Source: DASVCS01 sp036381495
Lineage (GTDB): Bacteria > Gemmatimonadota > Gemmatimonadetes > Longimicrobiales > RSA9
DNA length: 26,370 nt
Direction of reading: 5' to 3'
Assembly: GCA_036381495.1 (NCBI GenBank)
Contig: DASVCS010000001.1
Location: 1 to 26,370 of the forward strand
Shown here one piece after another: positions 15,799 through 24,257 of the stretch. Each line of letters begins with the position of its first letter. Within the stretch, counting starts at the first letter, position 1. Under the pieces are notes generated by a model. The model ran no database searches. It had not been told where the DNA came from and saw nothing but the letters and a program-made list of their open reading frames with translations. The position numbers were made by a program, and so were the translations under genes.

Positions 15799-15833
15799 GC
15801 GCCGCGCCCGCCGGTGTGCCGGTGGCGCGGCGC
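15799..15833 (+). repeat. 10-bp inverted repeat upstream of the DUF5916 gene
   Basis: GCGCCGCGCC (15799-15808) pairs exactly with GGCGCGGCGC (15824-15833). A nested CCGG/CCGG pair (15811-15814 and 15819-15822) lies inside. It ends 18 bp before the ATG at 15852. It could be an operator or a leader hairpin masking the start. Confidence 0.4.
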
Positions 15834-15851
15834 GTTCGCTGACCATAGTGG

Positions 15852-18164
15852 ATGGGACGGAAGTCGGCAGTGCTCTTCTTTGTTCTTCTGGTCGCGCAGC
15901 AGACGATCGCGACGCCCGCGGCGGGGCATCCCGGCGTGGGCGCGCCGACCGTCACGATCCCGCGCGTCGAGGCCGAGATCACGATCGATGGCCGGCTGGA
16001 TGAGCCGGTCTGGTCCCGGGCCGCGGTCCTGACGGAGTTCTGGCAGTACGAGCCGGTGGACGGCCGCCCGGCGGCGGAGCGCACCGACGTACTGGTCTGG
16101 TACGCGCCGGACGCGATCCACTTCGGGATCCGCGCCTACGACCGGCAGCCGGACGCGATCCGCGCGACCGTCGCGGACCGCGACAACATCGATGGCGACG
16201 ACCACGTCACCATCTACCTCGATACCTTCAACGACCGCCGGCGCGCGTTCTTCTTCGCCGTGAACCCGCTGGGCGTGCAGCAGGACGGCGTGCGCACCGA
16301 GGGGAGCGGCGGCTCGCCCGGTCGCAACTTCGGCGGCAACACCGACGAGAGCCCGGACTACTGGTTCGAGTCCAAGGGGCGGCTCACGGACGAGGGGTAC
16401 GTGGTCGAACTGCGCATCCCGTTCAAGAGCCTGCGCTACCCGGGCGATGGCCCGCAGCGCTGGGGCATCCAGGTCGAACGGAAGGTGCAGCGCACGGGCT
16501 ACGTCGACACCTGGACGGACGCACGGCGCGCGAGCGCCAGCTTCCTCGCCCAGGCGGGCGCGATCGACGGCTTGCACGACCTCGAGCGCGGCATCGTGCT
16601 GGAAGCGCAGCCGTTCGTGACGGCGAGCGCGGCCGGCACGCGCGACGTCGTGACCGGCGAGTTCGGCCGCGATCCGATCGATCCCGAGGTGGGGGCGAAC
16701 GTCCGGCTCGGATTCACCAACTTCTCGGTGGATGCCACCGTCAACCCGGACTTCAGCCAGGTCGAAGCGGATGCCGGCCAGGTCACGGTCAACGAGCGCT
16801 TCGCCCTCTTCTTCCCGGAGAAACGGCCGTTCTTCCTCACCGGGATCGAGCTGTTCGCCACGCCGAACCAGCTCGTCTACACACGCCGCATCGTCAATCC
16901 CAGCGTCGGCGGCAAGGTGACCGGCAAGGTCGGCGGGATCGCCATCGCCCACCTCACCGCCGTGGATGACTACGACGAGCTGGGCCGCGGCGATGCCCTC
17001 TTCAACGTCACCCGCCTGCGCCACGACTTCGCCGAGAACTCGCTCGCGGGCGTGACCTTCACCGATCGCAGCCTCCTCGACGGCGACGACTACAACCGCG
17101 TGCTCGCCGCCGACGTGCGCCACGTCTTCGGCGGGATGTACTTCATCCAGGGGCAGCTCGGCGGCTCCTGGACCCGCGACGCCACGGGCGACCACAGCGC
17201 GCCGATCTGGAACGTGACCGTCGATCGTACCGGCCGGAGCTTCGGGTTCAACTACGCCCTCAACGGAATCGGCGAGGCGTTCCAGAGCGATGCCGGCTTC
17301 GTGCCGCGCAGCGGCATCATCGACGGCCACATCATGAACCGCTTCAGCCTCTACGGCGCGCCCGGCGCACTGCTCGAACAGTTCGACGTCTTCTTCGGGC
17401 CGAGCCGCATCTGGCGCTACGGCGACTTCGGCTGGAACGACGCCATCGAAGGATCCGAGTTCGCCAACATGACCTTCCGCCTGCACGGCGGCTGGGAGAT
17501 CCAGAGCCGGATCGAACGGAGCTTCTACGTCCTCGACCCCGCCGAGTACGCCCACTACCAGGTCGCGACCGACGACGCGCTCACGCTCTACCAACCACTC
17601 GATGAAGTGTCCGGGCCCTCCTTCGAGCTGAGCGTCAACACACCCGCCTACCGCCTCTTCGACGCGCGCCTCGAGGCCGGGATCGGCCGCGAAGCCATCT
17701 TCCCCGAAGGCTCCGAAGGCGACGTCGCCAGCCTCGGCGGACAACTCTCGCTCCGCCCCAACGGCTCGCTCCGCATCGCGCTCTCCACCACCTACGAGCG
17801 CATCACTCGCACGCGCGACGGCTCCGAGTTCGCACGAACCCTCATCCCCCGGCTCAAGGCCGAGTTCCAGCCGACACGCGCCCTCTTCTTCCGCGCCGTG
17901 GCCGAGTACCGCTCCGAACGACAGGCCGCCCTCGCCGACGCCCGCACCGGCGCGGCCCTCCTCCTCGACGGCGCCCCCGTCCCCGCCCTCGAGCAGGACG
18001 GCCTCCGCGTCGACCTCCTCGCCTCCTACGAGCCCACCCCCGGCACCGTCGCCTTCCTCGGCTACGGCAGCTCCCTCACGACCGACGACGCGTTCGAGTT
18101 CTCCCGCCTCGAACGCACCAACGACGGCTTCTTCATCAAACTCGCCTACCGCTTCCGCCGCTGA
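15852..18164 (+). CDS. CBM9-like / DUF5916 outer-membrane protein
   Basis: The 770-residue product has a signal peptide (MGRKSAVLFFVLLVAQQTIA). Residues about 38-235 form a family-9 carbohydrate-binding-like domain: EAEITIDGRLDEPVW near 40-54, VLVWYAPDAIHFGIRAYD, then DDHVTIYLDTFNDRR and FAVNPLGVQQDG. The remainder (about 250-770) is the DUF5916 region, an extended run of alternating strands that fits a large outer-membrane barrel. The marker segment NPDFSQVEADAGQVTVNERF followed by FFPEKRPFFL is typical of the family. Such proteins are frequent in Gemmatimonadota and Bacteroidota and are thought to handle extracellular polymers; no substrate can be assigned. No strong ribosome binding site precedes the ATG (TAGTGG only). 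Confidence 0.88.
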   Translation: MGRKSAVLFFVLLVAQQTIATPAAGHPGVGAPTVTIPRVEAEITIDGRLDEPVWSRAAVLTEFWQYEPVDGRPAAERTDVLVWYAPDAIHFGIRAYDRQPDAIRATVADRDNIDGDDHVTIYLDTFNDRRRAFFFAVNPLGVQQDGVRTEGSGGSPGRNFGGNTDESPDYWFESKGRLTDEGYVVELRIPFKSLRYPGDGPQRWGIQVERKVQRTGYVDTWTDARRASASFLAQAGAIDGLHDLERGIVLEAQPFVTASAAGTRDVVTGEFGRDPIDPEVGANVRLGFTNFSVDATVNPDFSQVEADAGQVTVNERFALFFPEKRPFFLTGIELFATPNQLVYTRRIVNPSVGGKVTGKVGGIAIAHLTAVDDYDELGRGDALFNVTRLRHDFAENSLAGVTFTDRSLLDGDDYNRVLAADVRHVFGGMYFIQGQLGGSWTRDATGDHSAPIWNVTVDRTGRSFGFNYALNGIGEAFQSDAGFVPRSGIIDGHIMNRFSLYGAPGALLEQFDVFFGPSRIWRYGDFGWNDAIEGSEFANMTFRLHGGWEIQSRIERSFYVLDPAEYAHYQVATDDALTLYQPLDEVSGPSFELSVNTPAYRLFDARLEAGIGREAIFPEGSEGDVASLGGQLSLRPNGSLRIALSTTYERITRTRDGSEFARTLIPRLKAEFQPTRALFFRAVAEYRSERQAALADARTGAALLLDGAPVPALEQDGLRVDLLASYEPTPGTVAFLGYGSSLTTDDAFEFSRLERTNDGFFIKLAYRFRR

Positions 18165-18285
18165 CACGCGCCGGCCGGCGGCCGGGAAAGGGCACCGCGC
18201 GCCGAGGCCCCCCCCTCCCGCTCCCGCCGGTACGCGGGCATGCACCCTCCACGGCGCCGCCTCCCGGGTGACCCCCCGGCCCGGC

Positions 18286-18300
18286 GGCGCCCAAGGCGCC
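18286..18300 (+). terminator. Possible short GGCGCC hairpin after the DUF5916 gene
   Basis: GGCGCC at 18286-18291 and 18295-18300 are separated by CAA and followed by a C-run. The stem is only 6 bp, and the surrounding 257-bp gap (18165-18421) is extremely GC-rich, so chance is possible. I see nothing else in that gap apart from a GGAG ribosome binding site at its end. Confidence 0.25.
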
Positions 18301-18421
18301 CCCCCTGGCATGAACCTTGCCCCCGTCCACGCTTCTGCCGATCCGGTCGCCGCCGACGCGACGATTCGGTCTGCCGCCGATCATCGCTGGAATCCAGGTC
18401 GTCCCAACGCGGGAGCTCGCC

Positions 18422-19063
18422 ATGTCCTGTCCAAGAATTGCCGCAGTTGCGATCTCCGCTGTCCTCTCGCTGGTACTCGCAGCCGATGCACTCGCACAGG
18501 TGTGTATCGGGCTCCCGGCCGATGATGGACAGATCTCGCTCCAGGGAATGGTCGGCGCGGGAGGATCAGGCTCGAGCTACGGCGGCCGGCTGGGGATGAA
18601 TTTCAACACGGAGTACTCGCTGGACCTGTCGATCCAGCGACCGCGTCTCGAGTCGGGGCTGGGGATGACGATTTCGGGGAAGATCGCCTACGAGATGCCT
18701 CGCTACAAGCCGCCGGTCTGCATGGTGTTCGGGGTCGAGCACGAGCGGCGGCCGCTGGCCGATGGCAATGAGGCGACCGCGACGATGATCCCGATCGGGG
18801 TCGGGATCGGCAAGCGGCTCGGCTCGGCCAAGTCGTTCTCTCTCGCGCTGTACGTCATGCCGGAGTACCTGTACGTCGTGAAGCCGGACCCGGACGGCGA
18901 GTTCGAGTCGTACTGGGATGAGCTGGGCGCGCGCAGCGAGGGGCGCGGCACCATCGGCTTGCTGATCGCCACGCCGCTGTTGTTCGCTTCGGGGAGCATC
19001 GCGGTCGCGACGCGGGACGACTTCGAGCCCGCGCTCTCGCTCGGCTTCGGGGTGACGTTCTGA
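18422..19063 (+). CDS. Small outer-membrane beta-barrel protein, unknown function
   Basis: The 213-residue product starts at the ATG at 18422, with GGAG about 8 bases upstream. An earlier in-frame ATG at 18317 would add a proline/arginine-rich piece in front of the signal peptide and is rejected. The signal peptide (MSCPRIAAVAISAVLSLVLA) has cleavage near DALA-Q. The mature part has repeated glycine-rich amphipathic strands (GGRLGMNFNTEYSLDLSIQ, PIGVGIGKRL, FSLALYVMPEYLYVV). It ends in GFGVTF; a terminal Phe is the classic outer-membrane barrel insertion signal. Two cysteines (VCIG and VCMV) might pair. Size fits an 8- to 10-strand barrel. The function is unknown. Confidence 0.8.
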   Translation: MSCPRIAAVAISAVLSLVLAADALAQVCIGLPADDGQISLQGMVGAGGSGSSYGGRLGMNFNTEYSLDLSIQRPRLESGLGMTISGKIAYEMPRYKPPVCMVFGVEHERRPLADGNEATATMIPIGVGIGKRLGSAKSFSLALYVMPEYLYVVKPDPDGEFESYWDELGARSEGRGTIGLLIATPLLFASGSIAVATRDDFEPALSLGFGVTF

Positions 19064-19083
19064 ACGGGCGCCCCTGACCCGCA

Positions 19084-19200
19084 TCACTCCGCGAGCAGCT
19101 CGGCGATCGTGATGCGGAATCCGGGGAGGACCTCGGCGTCGGACTCGAGGTCGTCGGCCACCTTCTCCCGGACCCGGGCCGGGCGATTCGACGGCGACAC
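19084..19200 (-). pseudogene. Possible Uma2-family endonuclease C-terminal remnant
   Basis: Reading the minus strand down to a TGA at 19086-19084 gives about 32 codons ending VADDLESDAEVLPGF then RITIAELLAE. The LPGF followed by a hydrophobic strand and AEL resembles the C-terminus of Uma2-family restriction-endonuclease-like proteins. Upstream of about 19200 the frame runs into the glutaminyl-tRNA synthetase gene in another frame and the resemblance stops. It is most likely a decayed fragment; chance similarity is possible because the piece is so short. Confidence 0.35.
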
Positions 19201-19202
19201 CG

Positions 19203-21698
19203 CTACCGGCCCGATGCGGCGGTCAGACGTTCCTCGAGCAATGCCTTGACCCGTTCAGGGTTGGCGCGGCCCCGGGTCCGGCCCATGACCTGGCCGACGA
19301 AGAAGCCGAGGAGGCCGGTGCGCCCGTTGAGATAGCCGGTGACCTTGTCGGGGTGGGCGGCGACGACGTCGTCGACGATGGGCGCGAGCGTGGCGGCGTC
19401 GCTGACCTGGCGCAGTCCTCGCCGCTCGACGATCTCGGCCGGATCGCCGCCGTGCTCGGCCATCTCGGCGAGGACCAGGCGGCCGGCGCTGCCGGAGATG
19501 GCGCCGGCGTCGATGAGTGCGACGAGTTCGCCGAGCGCGCCGCCGTCGAACGGGAGTTGCGCGACGTCGCGGCCTTCGAGTTCGCGGGGGAGTTCGTTGA
19601 CCACCCAGTTGGCGACGGTTCGCGGTGCGGCTCCGGCGCGGAGTGCGGCCTCGAAGAATTCCGCGGTCGCGGCGTCGCGGGTGAGCACGTCGGCGGCCTC
19701 CTCGGCGAGGCCGAGTTCGGCGGTGTAGCGGGTGAAGCGTGCCGCGAGTTCGGGCGGGCGCGTACGCGTCGCCGGTGCGCGTTCTTCCGGCGCTCGTGCG
19801 GCCGGCGTGGACGCGGGTGTCGCTCCGTCTGCGCCGGAGTCGATCGTTTCCCGTTCCGTCGTGGTGGCGTTCGCGGCGCGGCCGGCGGCTTCCGCGCTCG
19901 CCCGGATCGTGCGCCGGCGTCCGGCGGTGCCACCGCGCACCGGTCGGCCGGCGCTCGGCGCCGCCGTGCCCGCGACCTTCGCCCAACCGTCTCGCAGCGT
20001 GACCGTGCGGTTGAAGACGAGTCCGTCCGGCCGGGAGTCCACGGGATCGCTGATGAAGTAGCCGGTTCGCTCGAACTGGTAGCGCGTGCCGGGCGGCGCG
20101 TCGCGCACGCTCGGCTCGATGCGCGCGTCGTCGATCACGACGAGCGACTCGGGGTTCAGGAACGCGCGGAAGTCTTCGCCGGCATCATCGGCAGCGGCCG
20201 CCGCATCCGGATCGGGTACGCGGAAGAGGCGGTCGTAGAGCCGGACCTCGGCGCGGAGCGCGTGCGCCGCCGAGACCCAGTGCAGCGTGCCCTTGATCCG
20301 CCGCCCTTCCGGCGCGGCGCCGCCCTTCGTCGCGGGGTCGACGCTGCACCGCAGCTCGACGACCTCGCCGTTCTCGTCCTTGACGACCTCGTCGCAACGG
20401 ATGACGTAGCCGTAGCGGAGCCGGACCTCGCGGCCGGGCGCGAGACGGAAGAAGCCCCGCGGCGGATCCTCCATGAAATCGTCGCGCTCGATGTAGAGCA
20501 CGCGGGAGAACGGGACCTTGCGCGTGCCCTCCTTCCCCACGTCGCGCGGCCAGTAAGGCGCATCCAGCCACTCGACCTCGTCCTCCGGCCAGTTCGTCAG
20601 GACCACGCGCAGCGGGCGCAGTACGCACATCACGCGCGGCGCCCGGTGATTCAGGTCCTCGCGGACGGCATACTCGAGCTTGCCGATGTCCACCCGGCTG
20701 TCCGACTTCGCCACGCCGATCAGTTCGCAGAACGAACGGATCGCCTCCGGCGTCACACCGCGACGGCGCAGCCCCGCGATCGTCGGCATGCGCGGGTCAT
20801 CCCAACCGCTCACCCGATCCTCGCGCACCAGCGCCGCCAGCTTGCGCTTGCTCATGACCGTGTAGTCCAGGTTCAGCCGCGCGAACTCGTACTGCCGCGG
20901 GCGCGATGCGCCCGGCAGTGACGCGACCTCCGTCTCCCGGACCACCCAGTCGTACAGCTCGCGGTTGTTCTCGAACTCGAGCGTGCAGATCGAGTGCGTC
21001 ACGCCCTCGATCGCATCCTCGAGCGGGTGCGCGAAGTCGTACAGGGGGTAGATGCACCACGCATCGCCGGTCCGGTAGTGACTCGCGTGGCGGATCCGGT
21101 ACAGCACCGGGTCGCGCATCAGCATGTTGGGCGAGGCGAGGTCGATCTTCGCGCGCAGGACGTGCGCGCCATCCGGGAACTCGCCCGCGCGCATGCGCCG
21201 GAACAGGTCGAGGTTCTCCTCGACGGAACGGTCGCGGTAGGGGCCCGGCCGGCCGGGCTCCGCGATGGTGCCGCGGTTCTCGCGGATCTCCTCATCCGAC
21301 TGGCTGTCGACGTACGCCTTCCCCTTCTTGATCAGCCGGACGGCGAGTTCGTAGAACGTCTCGAAGTCGTCGGCCGCGTGGTAGACGTGCTCGCCCGGGT
21401 CGAAGCCGAGCCAGCGCACGTCCTCGAGGATCGACTCGACGTAGCGGGCGTCCTCGGTCTCGGGGTTCGTGTCGTCGAAGCGCAGGTGACAACGGCCGCC
21501 GAACTCGGCGGCGATCCCGAAGTTCAGACAGATCGACTTGGCGTGTCCGATGTGCAGGTAGCCGTTCGGCTCGGGCGGAAAGCGCGTGACGACGCGCCCG
21601 CCGTGCGTGCCGGCGCGGACGTCTCCGGCGACGATGGCGCGGACGAAGTCGCGGCCCGCCGCGCGGCTCTCCGTGCTGGTGTGCGTGCGTTCGCTCAT
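19203..21698 (-). CDS. glnS: Glutaminyl-tRNA synthetase with C-terminal YqeY-like domain
   Basis: The 831-residue product starts at the ATG at 21698; the frame is open further upstream, but recognisable sequence starts only here. The class I catalytic core has RFPPEPNGYLHIGHAKS (HIGH at 49-52), CHLRFDDTNPETED, the Gln/Glu-type tRNA-binding domains and the KMSKS variant VMSKR. The anticodon-binding beta-barrels follow. A low-complexity Ala/Thr/Arg-rich linker of about 70 residues (about 570-645) then leads to a 170-residue YqeY/GatB-tail-like domain ending GRANPERVKALLEERL. A GlnRS with such a tail is known from Deinococcus, where the tail aids tRNA-Gln binding. Usual GlnRS length without the tail is about 550-560 residues. 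It charges tRNA-Gln with glutamine in the cytoplasm. Confidence 0.95.
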   Translation of the reverse strand: MSERTHTSTESRAAGRDFVRAIVAGDVRAGTHGGRVVTRFPPEPNGYLHIGHAKSICLNFGIAAEFGGRCHLRFDDTNPETEDARYVESILEDVRWLGFDPGEHVYHAADDFETFYELAVRLIKKGKAYVDSQSDEEIRENRGTIAEPGRPGPYRDRSVEENLDLFRRMRAGEFPDGAHVLRAKIDLASPNMLMRDPVLYRIRHASHYRTGDAWCIYPLYDFAHPLEDAIEGVTHSICTLEFENNRELYDWVVRETEVASLPGASRPRQYEFARLNLDYTVMSKRKLAALVREDRVSGWDDPRMPTIAGLRRRGVTPEAIRSFCELIGVAKSDSRVDIGKLEYAVREDLNHRAPRVMCVLRPLRVVLTNWPEDEVEWLDAPYWPRDVGKEGTRKVPFSRVLYIERDDFMEDPPRGFFRLAPGREVRLRYGYVIRCDEVVKDENGEVVELRCSVDPATKGGAAPEGRRIKGTLHWVSAAHALRAEVRLYDRLFRVPDPDAAAAADDAGEDFRAFLNPESLVVIDDARIEPSVRDAPPGTRYQFERTGYFISDPVDSRPDGLVFNRTVTLRDGWAKVAGTAAPSAGRPVRGGTAGRRRTIRASAEAAGRAANATTTERETIDSGADGATPASTPAARAPEERAPATRTRPPELAARFTRYTAELGLAEEAADVLTRDAATAEFFEAALRAGAAPRTVANWVVNELPRELEGRDVAQLPFDGGALGELVALIDAGAISGSAGRLVLAEMAEHGGDPAEIVERRGLRQVSDAATLAPIVDDVVAAHPDKVTGYLNGRTGLLGFFVGQVMGRTRGRANPERVKALLEERLTAASGR

Positions 21699-22113
21699 GT
21701 CTCCGTAGTCGAAGCGAATTCGATCACCGTAGCCCTCCAAATATAACAGGAATCCGGGCAATCCGGGGGGTGCAGCCGGCCCGGATTCCCTCCCGGGGGG
21801 CGCGGCCCCGCAGGGACGCCGACCCCGCGCTGGGCGAGGTCGCCAGAGCGCTTCGTCCGCCGGTTCGGCGCCGCCTGGCTGCCCGCGCGCTCGCGACACG
21901 CGGGTACAACTCCGGACCGACGCGACGACCGCTCTAAAGTTCCGCCGCACTGCTGCCGACAATGTTAATCCTGCGCCGTCCTGGCGAATACGCCGACCGT
22001 TCGGTGAAGCGAGCGGAGGCGTTGGCGCCCGGCGCGAAGCCGCACCTTGAGCCGTGTCGGATCCCATCCCGTGGGTCTTCGACGGCAAGTTCAATCCTTA
22101 CAGGGAGACAGAC
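21699..22113. other. 415-bp gap between divergent glnS and the Ig-like lipoprotein
   Basis: No convincing gene is present. On the minus strand it holds the glnS leader with a TATATTTG element and a GGAGGG followed by a short GTG frame. On the plus strand, GGGAG at 22103-22107 is the ribosome binding site of the lipoprotein gene. I could not find a convincing promoter for that gene. The middle (about 21750-21950) is GC-rich with no structure I can defend. Confidence 0.5.
21738..21745 (-). promoter_or_regulatory. Candidate glnS promoter core TATATTTG
   Basis: On the minus strand TATATTTG fits the TAnnTTTG core of Bacteroidetes-type promoters and also contains a TATATT -10-like hexamer. A matching upstream TTTG is not visible. 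It would start transcription about 33 nt before the glnS ATG. It stands out as one of the few AT-rich spots in the region. Confidence 0.4.
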
Positions 22114-23424
22114 ATGTATCGCTCGTGGACTCGGTGGATGGCCGCGGGTACGCTGGCCGTGGCGGTCGCGGCATGTGAGAACACGCCGGTGGAGCTGCCG
22201 GAGGCGACGAACATCGTCGTGCCGGTCACGGCGCTCACACTCATTGCCGGCGACGAGGCGGGGCTCACCGCCCAGGTCTTGGACCAGGACGGCAGGCTGA
22301 TACCTGATGCGCGGGTGAGCTGGATGTCGAGCGCGCCCTCGGTCGTCGCCGTCTTCGACGACGATGGTGCCGCCTTCGTCGAGGCGTTCTCGGTCGGGAC
22401 CGCGACGCTGACGGCGACGTACGGCAGCCTCACGGCGACGGTCGAGGTGACGGTCACGCCGGACACCCGCGACATGGTGCAGTCGGTCGAGTTCATGGAG
22501 GAGTCCGGGACGTACGACGTCGTGGAGGGGAGCGTACTTCTTCCGTTCCAGGCCTATGACGGTTTCGGCGAGCTCGACTGTTTCGGTGTGGATGACGGGC
22601 TGTTCTCGCTCACGAGCTCGGACGAGTCGGTGGCGGAGATCGACGGCCTGGACGGCTGCCAGGTCGAAGTGACGCTGAACGGGCCCGGCACGACCACGAT
22701 CACGATGAGCTCCAACGGCGCCAGCGACACCTACGAGCTCACGGTGACGGCGGTCGTGGATAACGCGGACTTCGTCGGGGTGATCCCGGGGATTGCGGTG
22801 GCCGGCCAGATCGTGCCGGTCAGCGTGAAAGCGATAGATGAGACGGGCGCACCGATCGTCGGGCAGACGATCCACTTCGACGTCGAGATCGGCACGCTCG
22901 ACGCGGTCAGCGTGCAGACCGGCGCCGACGGGATCGCCACCGTGGAGTGGACCGTACCGACGGACCTGCGGGACATCGGGGTCCAGAGCTCCTACGTCGC
23001 CTTCTCGGCCGAGCTCCCCAGCGGGCGTCTCGAAGGCGATCTCCGCAGCGTCACCGTGACGCCGGACGCCGCGACGTCGCTGAAGCTCTTCCATTTGCGC
23101 GAGGAGGGGTACGTCGAGATCACGGAGGATACGTTGACGTTCGCGACGGCGACATCGGAGCGGATCCTGGTCGCGTCCTACGACCAGTACGGCAACCTGG
23201 TCGAGACGGACAACGCCATGTTCGCGACGACCCCCGACGATGTGGTCACCGGCACGGGGGACACCGCCTTCTTCGACGGCAAGCTGGTCTCGATCTCGCC
23301 GTACGCGGACGTCTCGAGCACCACGGAGGAGGCCGTCACGTTGACGGTCGAGGTGACGACCGCCGAGAGCGAGGTGCTCGAGACGGACCTCGCGATCAAG
23401 TTCGTGGCCCCGACGCCGATATAA
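22114..23424 (+). CDS. Lipoprotein with bacterial Ig-like repeats
   Basis: The 436-residue product starts at the ATG at 22114, with GGGAG 6 bases upstream. The signal peptide (MYRSWTRWMAAGTLAVAVAA) runs into the lipobox cysteine C21. Residues about 36-125 form a BIG2-type Ig-like domain (LIAGDEAGLTAQVLDQDGR, WMSSAPSVVAV, VGTATLTATYGSLTATVEV). At least two further Ig-like units follow. One near 230-325 is of the invasin/Big1 type (VGQTIHFDVEIGTLDAVSVQ, then GADGIATVEWTVP). The C-terminal part (about 330-436) is beta-rich and acidic. Such proteins act as surface-exposed adhesins or structural stalks; no ligand is evident. The next gene lies 109 bp downstream past two hairpins. Confidence 0.85.
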   Translation: MYRSWTRWMAAGTLAVAVAACENTPVELPEATNIVVPVTALTLIAGDEAGLTAQVLDQDGRLIPDARVSWMSSAPSVVAVFDDDGAAFVEAFSVGTATLTATYGSLTATVEVTVTPDTRDMVQSVEFMEESGTYDVVEGSVLLPFQAYDGFGELDCFGVDDGLFSLTSSDESVAEIDGLDGCQVEVTLNGPGTTTITMSSNGASDTYELTVTAVVDNADFVGVIPGIAVAGQIVPVSVKAIDETGAPIVGQTIHFDVEIGTLDAVSVQTGADGIATVEWTVPTDLRDIGVQSSYVAFSAELPSGRLEGDLRSVTVTPDAATSLKLFHLREEGYVEITEDTLTFATATSERILVASYDQYGNLVETDNAMFATTPDDVVTGTGDTAFFDGKLVSISPYADVSSTTEEAVTLTVEVTTAESEVLETDLAIKFVAPTPI

Positions 23425-23443
23425 CCGTTCCCGAGTCGGGTCG

Positions 23444-23494
23444 CCCGGCGGACTTCCGGGTCCGCCGGGCACGGGGCGGGCTCGCCCGCCCCGT
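23444..23494 (+). terminator. Tandem hairpins after the Ig-like lipoprotein gene
   Basis: The first stem pairs CCCGGCGGA (23444-23452) with TCCGCCGGG (23461-23469). The second pairs ACGGGGCGGG (23471-23480) with CCCGCCCCGT (23485-23494) around a CTCG tetraloop. They start 20 bp after the stop. Lack of a T-run leaves room for read-through into the barrel gene. Confidence 0.65.
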
Positions 23495-23533
23495 GTCCCG
23501 CCGATCGCAAACCATCACCGCAACGGTGGATTC

Positions 23534-24154
23534 ATGAGACAGATATTGAGCGTACTCGCCCTCTCGCTCGGCACGGCGGGGTTCGTTTCGGCACAGACCG
23601 TTCAGATCCAGCCCGGGGTCGGGGTGTTCGCGCCGCTGATGCCGCTCGTCGAGGTCGATGACGGCTTCCACGCGGATGTCGAGCTGGATGCGGCGCCCGC
23701 CGTCGGCCTCGCGGTCGATGTCGTGGTGCACCCGCTCGCCTCGGTCTACGGCGGCATCAACGCCGCGTTCACGCGCATGAACCACGGTGACGCGCTCGAG
23801 CTGCGGGATGTGGACTCGCCCGCTTCCTCGCGGGTCAACGTGCTCTTCCCGAGCGCCGGCGTGCTGGTGACGCCGCGGATCGGCGCCTCGCCCATCCAGC
23901 CGCGCATCCGGCTGGGTGGCGGCGTGAAGGTCTACGACTTCGACCTCTTCGATGTGAAGGAGATGGTCGTCGAGCCGGCGGCCGATCTCGGACTGGGCGT
24001 CATTGCGGGAGAGGGGCCGGTGAGCTTCACGGCCGAGGCGCGCTGGGCGCTGAGCCGCTTCGATCCGCGGACACTGCCGATTCGGCTCATCGCCGCCGAG
24101 GACCAGACCCAGAACGACTGGCTGTTCCAGCTCGGATTCGCAGTGCGGCCGTAA
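23534..24154 (+). CDS. Small outer-membrane beta-barrel protein, unknown function
   Basis: The 206-residue product has a signal peptide (MRQILSVLALSLGTAGFVSA) cleaved before QTVQIQPG. The mature part alternates hydrophobic and polar residues in strand-length blocks (VQIQPGVGVFAPLMPLVEV, VGLAVDVVVHPLASVYGGI, IQPRIRLGGGVKVYDF, DLGLGVIAGEGPVSFTAEA). This fits an eight-stranded barrel. No cysteines or catalytic motifs are seen. The ribosome binding site is weak (GGTGG). It lies downstream of the Ig-like lipoprotein and may be co-transcribed with it if the hairpins between them leak. Function unknown. Confidence 0.78.
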   Translation: MRQILSVLALSLGTAGFVSAQTVQIQPGVGVFAPLMPLVEVDDGFHADVELDAAPAVGLAVDVVVHPLASVYGGINAAFTRMNHGDALELRDVDSPASSRVNVLFPSAGVLVTPRIGASPIQPRIRLGGGVKVYDFDLFDVKEMVVEPAADLGLGVIAGEGPVSFTAEARWALSRFDPRTLPIRLIAAEDQTQNDWLFQLGFAVRP

Positions 24155-24180
24155 GGCGGCCGGCGGTCTGCATGGCAGCG

Positions 24181-24218
24181 AAAGAGAGCGGGGCCGCGAA
24201 CGTGGTCCCGCTCTCTTT
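24181..24218 (+). terminator. Intrinsic terminator after the small barrel gene
   Basis: AAAGAGAGCGGGGCC (24181-24195) pairs with GGTCCCGCTCTCTTT (24204-24218), a 15-bp stem with one G-T wobble and an 8-nt loop. It begins 26 bp after the stop. The A/T-ended stem lets it work in both directions. Confidence 0.8.
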
Positions 24219-24222
24219 GCCC

Positions 24223-24251
24223 TTGACACTCCATGGGCAGCCGCCTATGTG
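24223..24251 (+). promoter_or_regulatory. Sigma-70-type promoter giving a leaderless UvrA-like mRNA
   Basis: TTGACA at 24223-24228 is followed after exactly 17 bases by TATGTG at 24246-24251. The start point expected about 7 bases downstream is the A of the ATG at 24258, so the message would be leaderless. No Shine-Dalgarno sequence precedes the ATG, which agrees. This style is common in Actinobacteria and differs from the rest of the window. Confidence 0.6.
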
Positions 24252-24257
24252 CAAGAA

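Noticed and set aside
15600..18311. 903-codon minus-strand open frame opposite the DUF5916 gene
   Set aside because: It is rich in Glu, Val, Ala and Asp with no recognisable domain. The plus strand has a signal peptide and family motifs.
21699..22094. Upstream extension of the glnS frame by 132 codons
   Set aside because: It is low-complexity Arg/Pro/Ala sequence crossing the promoter-like AT-rich spot; GlnRS homology starts just after 21698.
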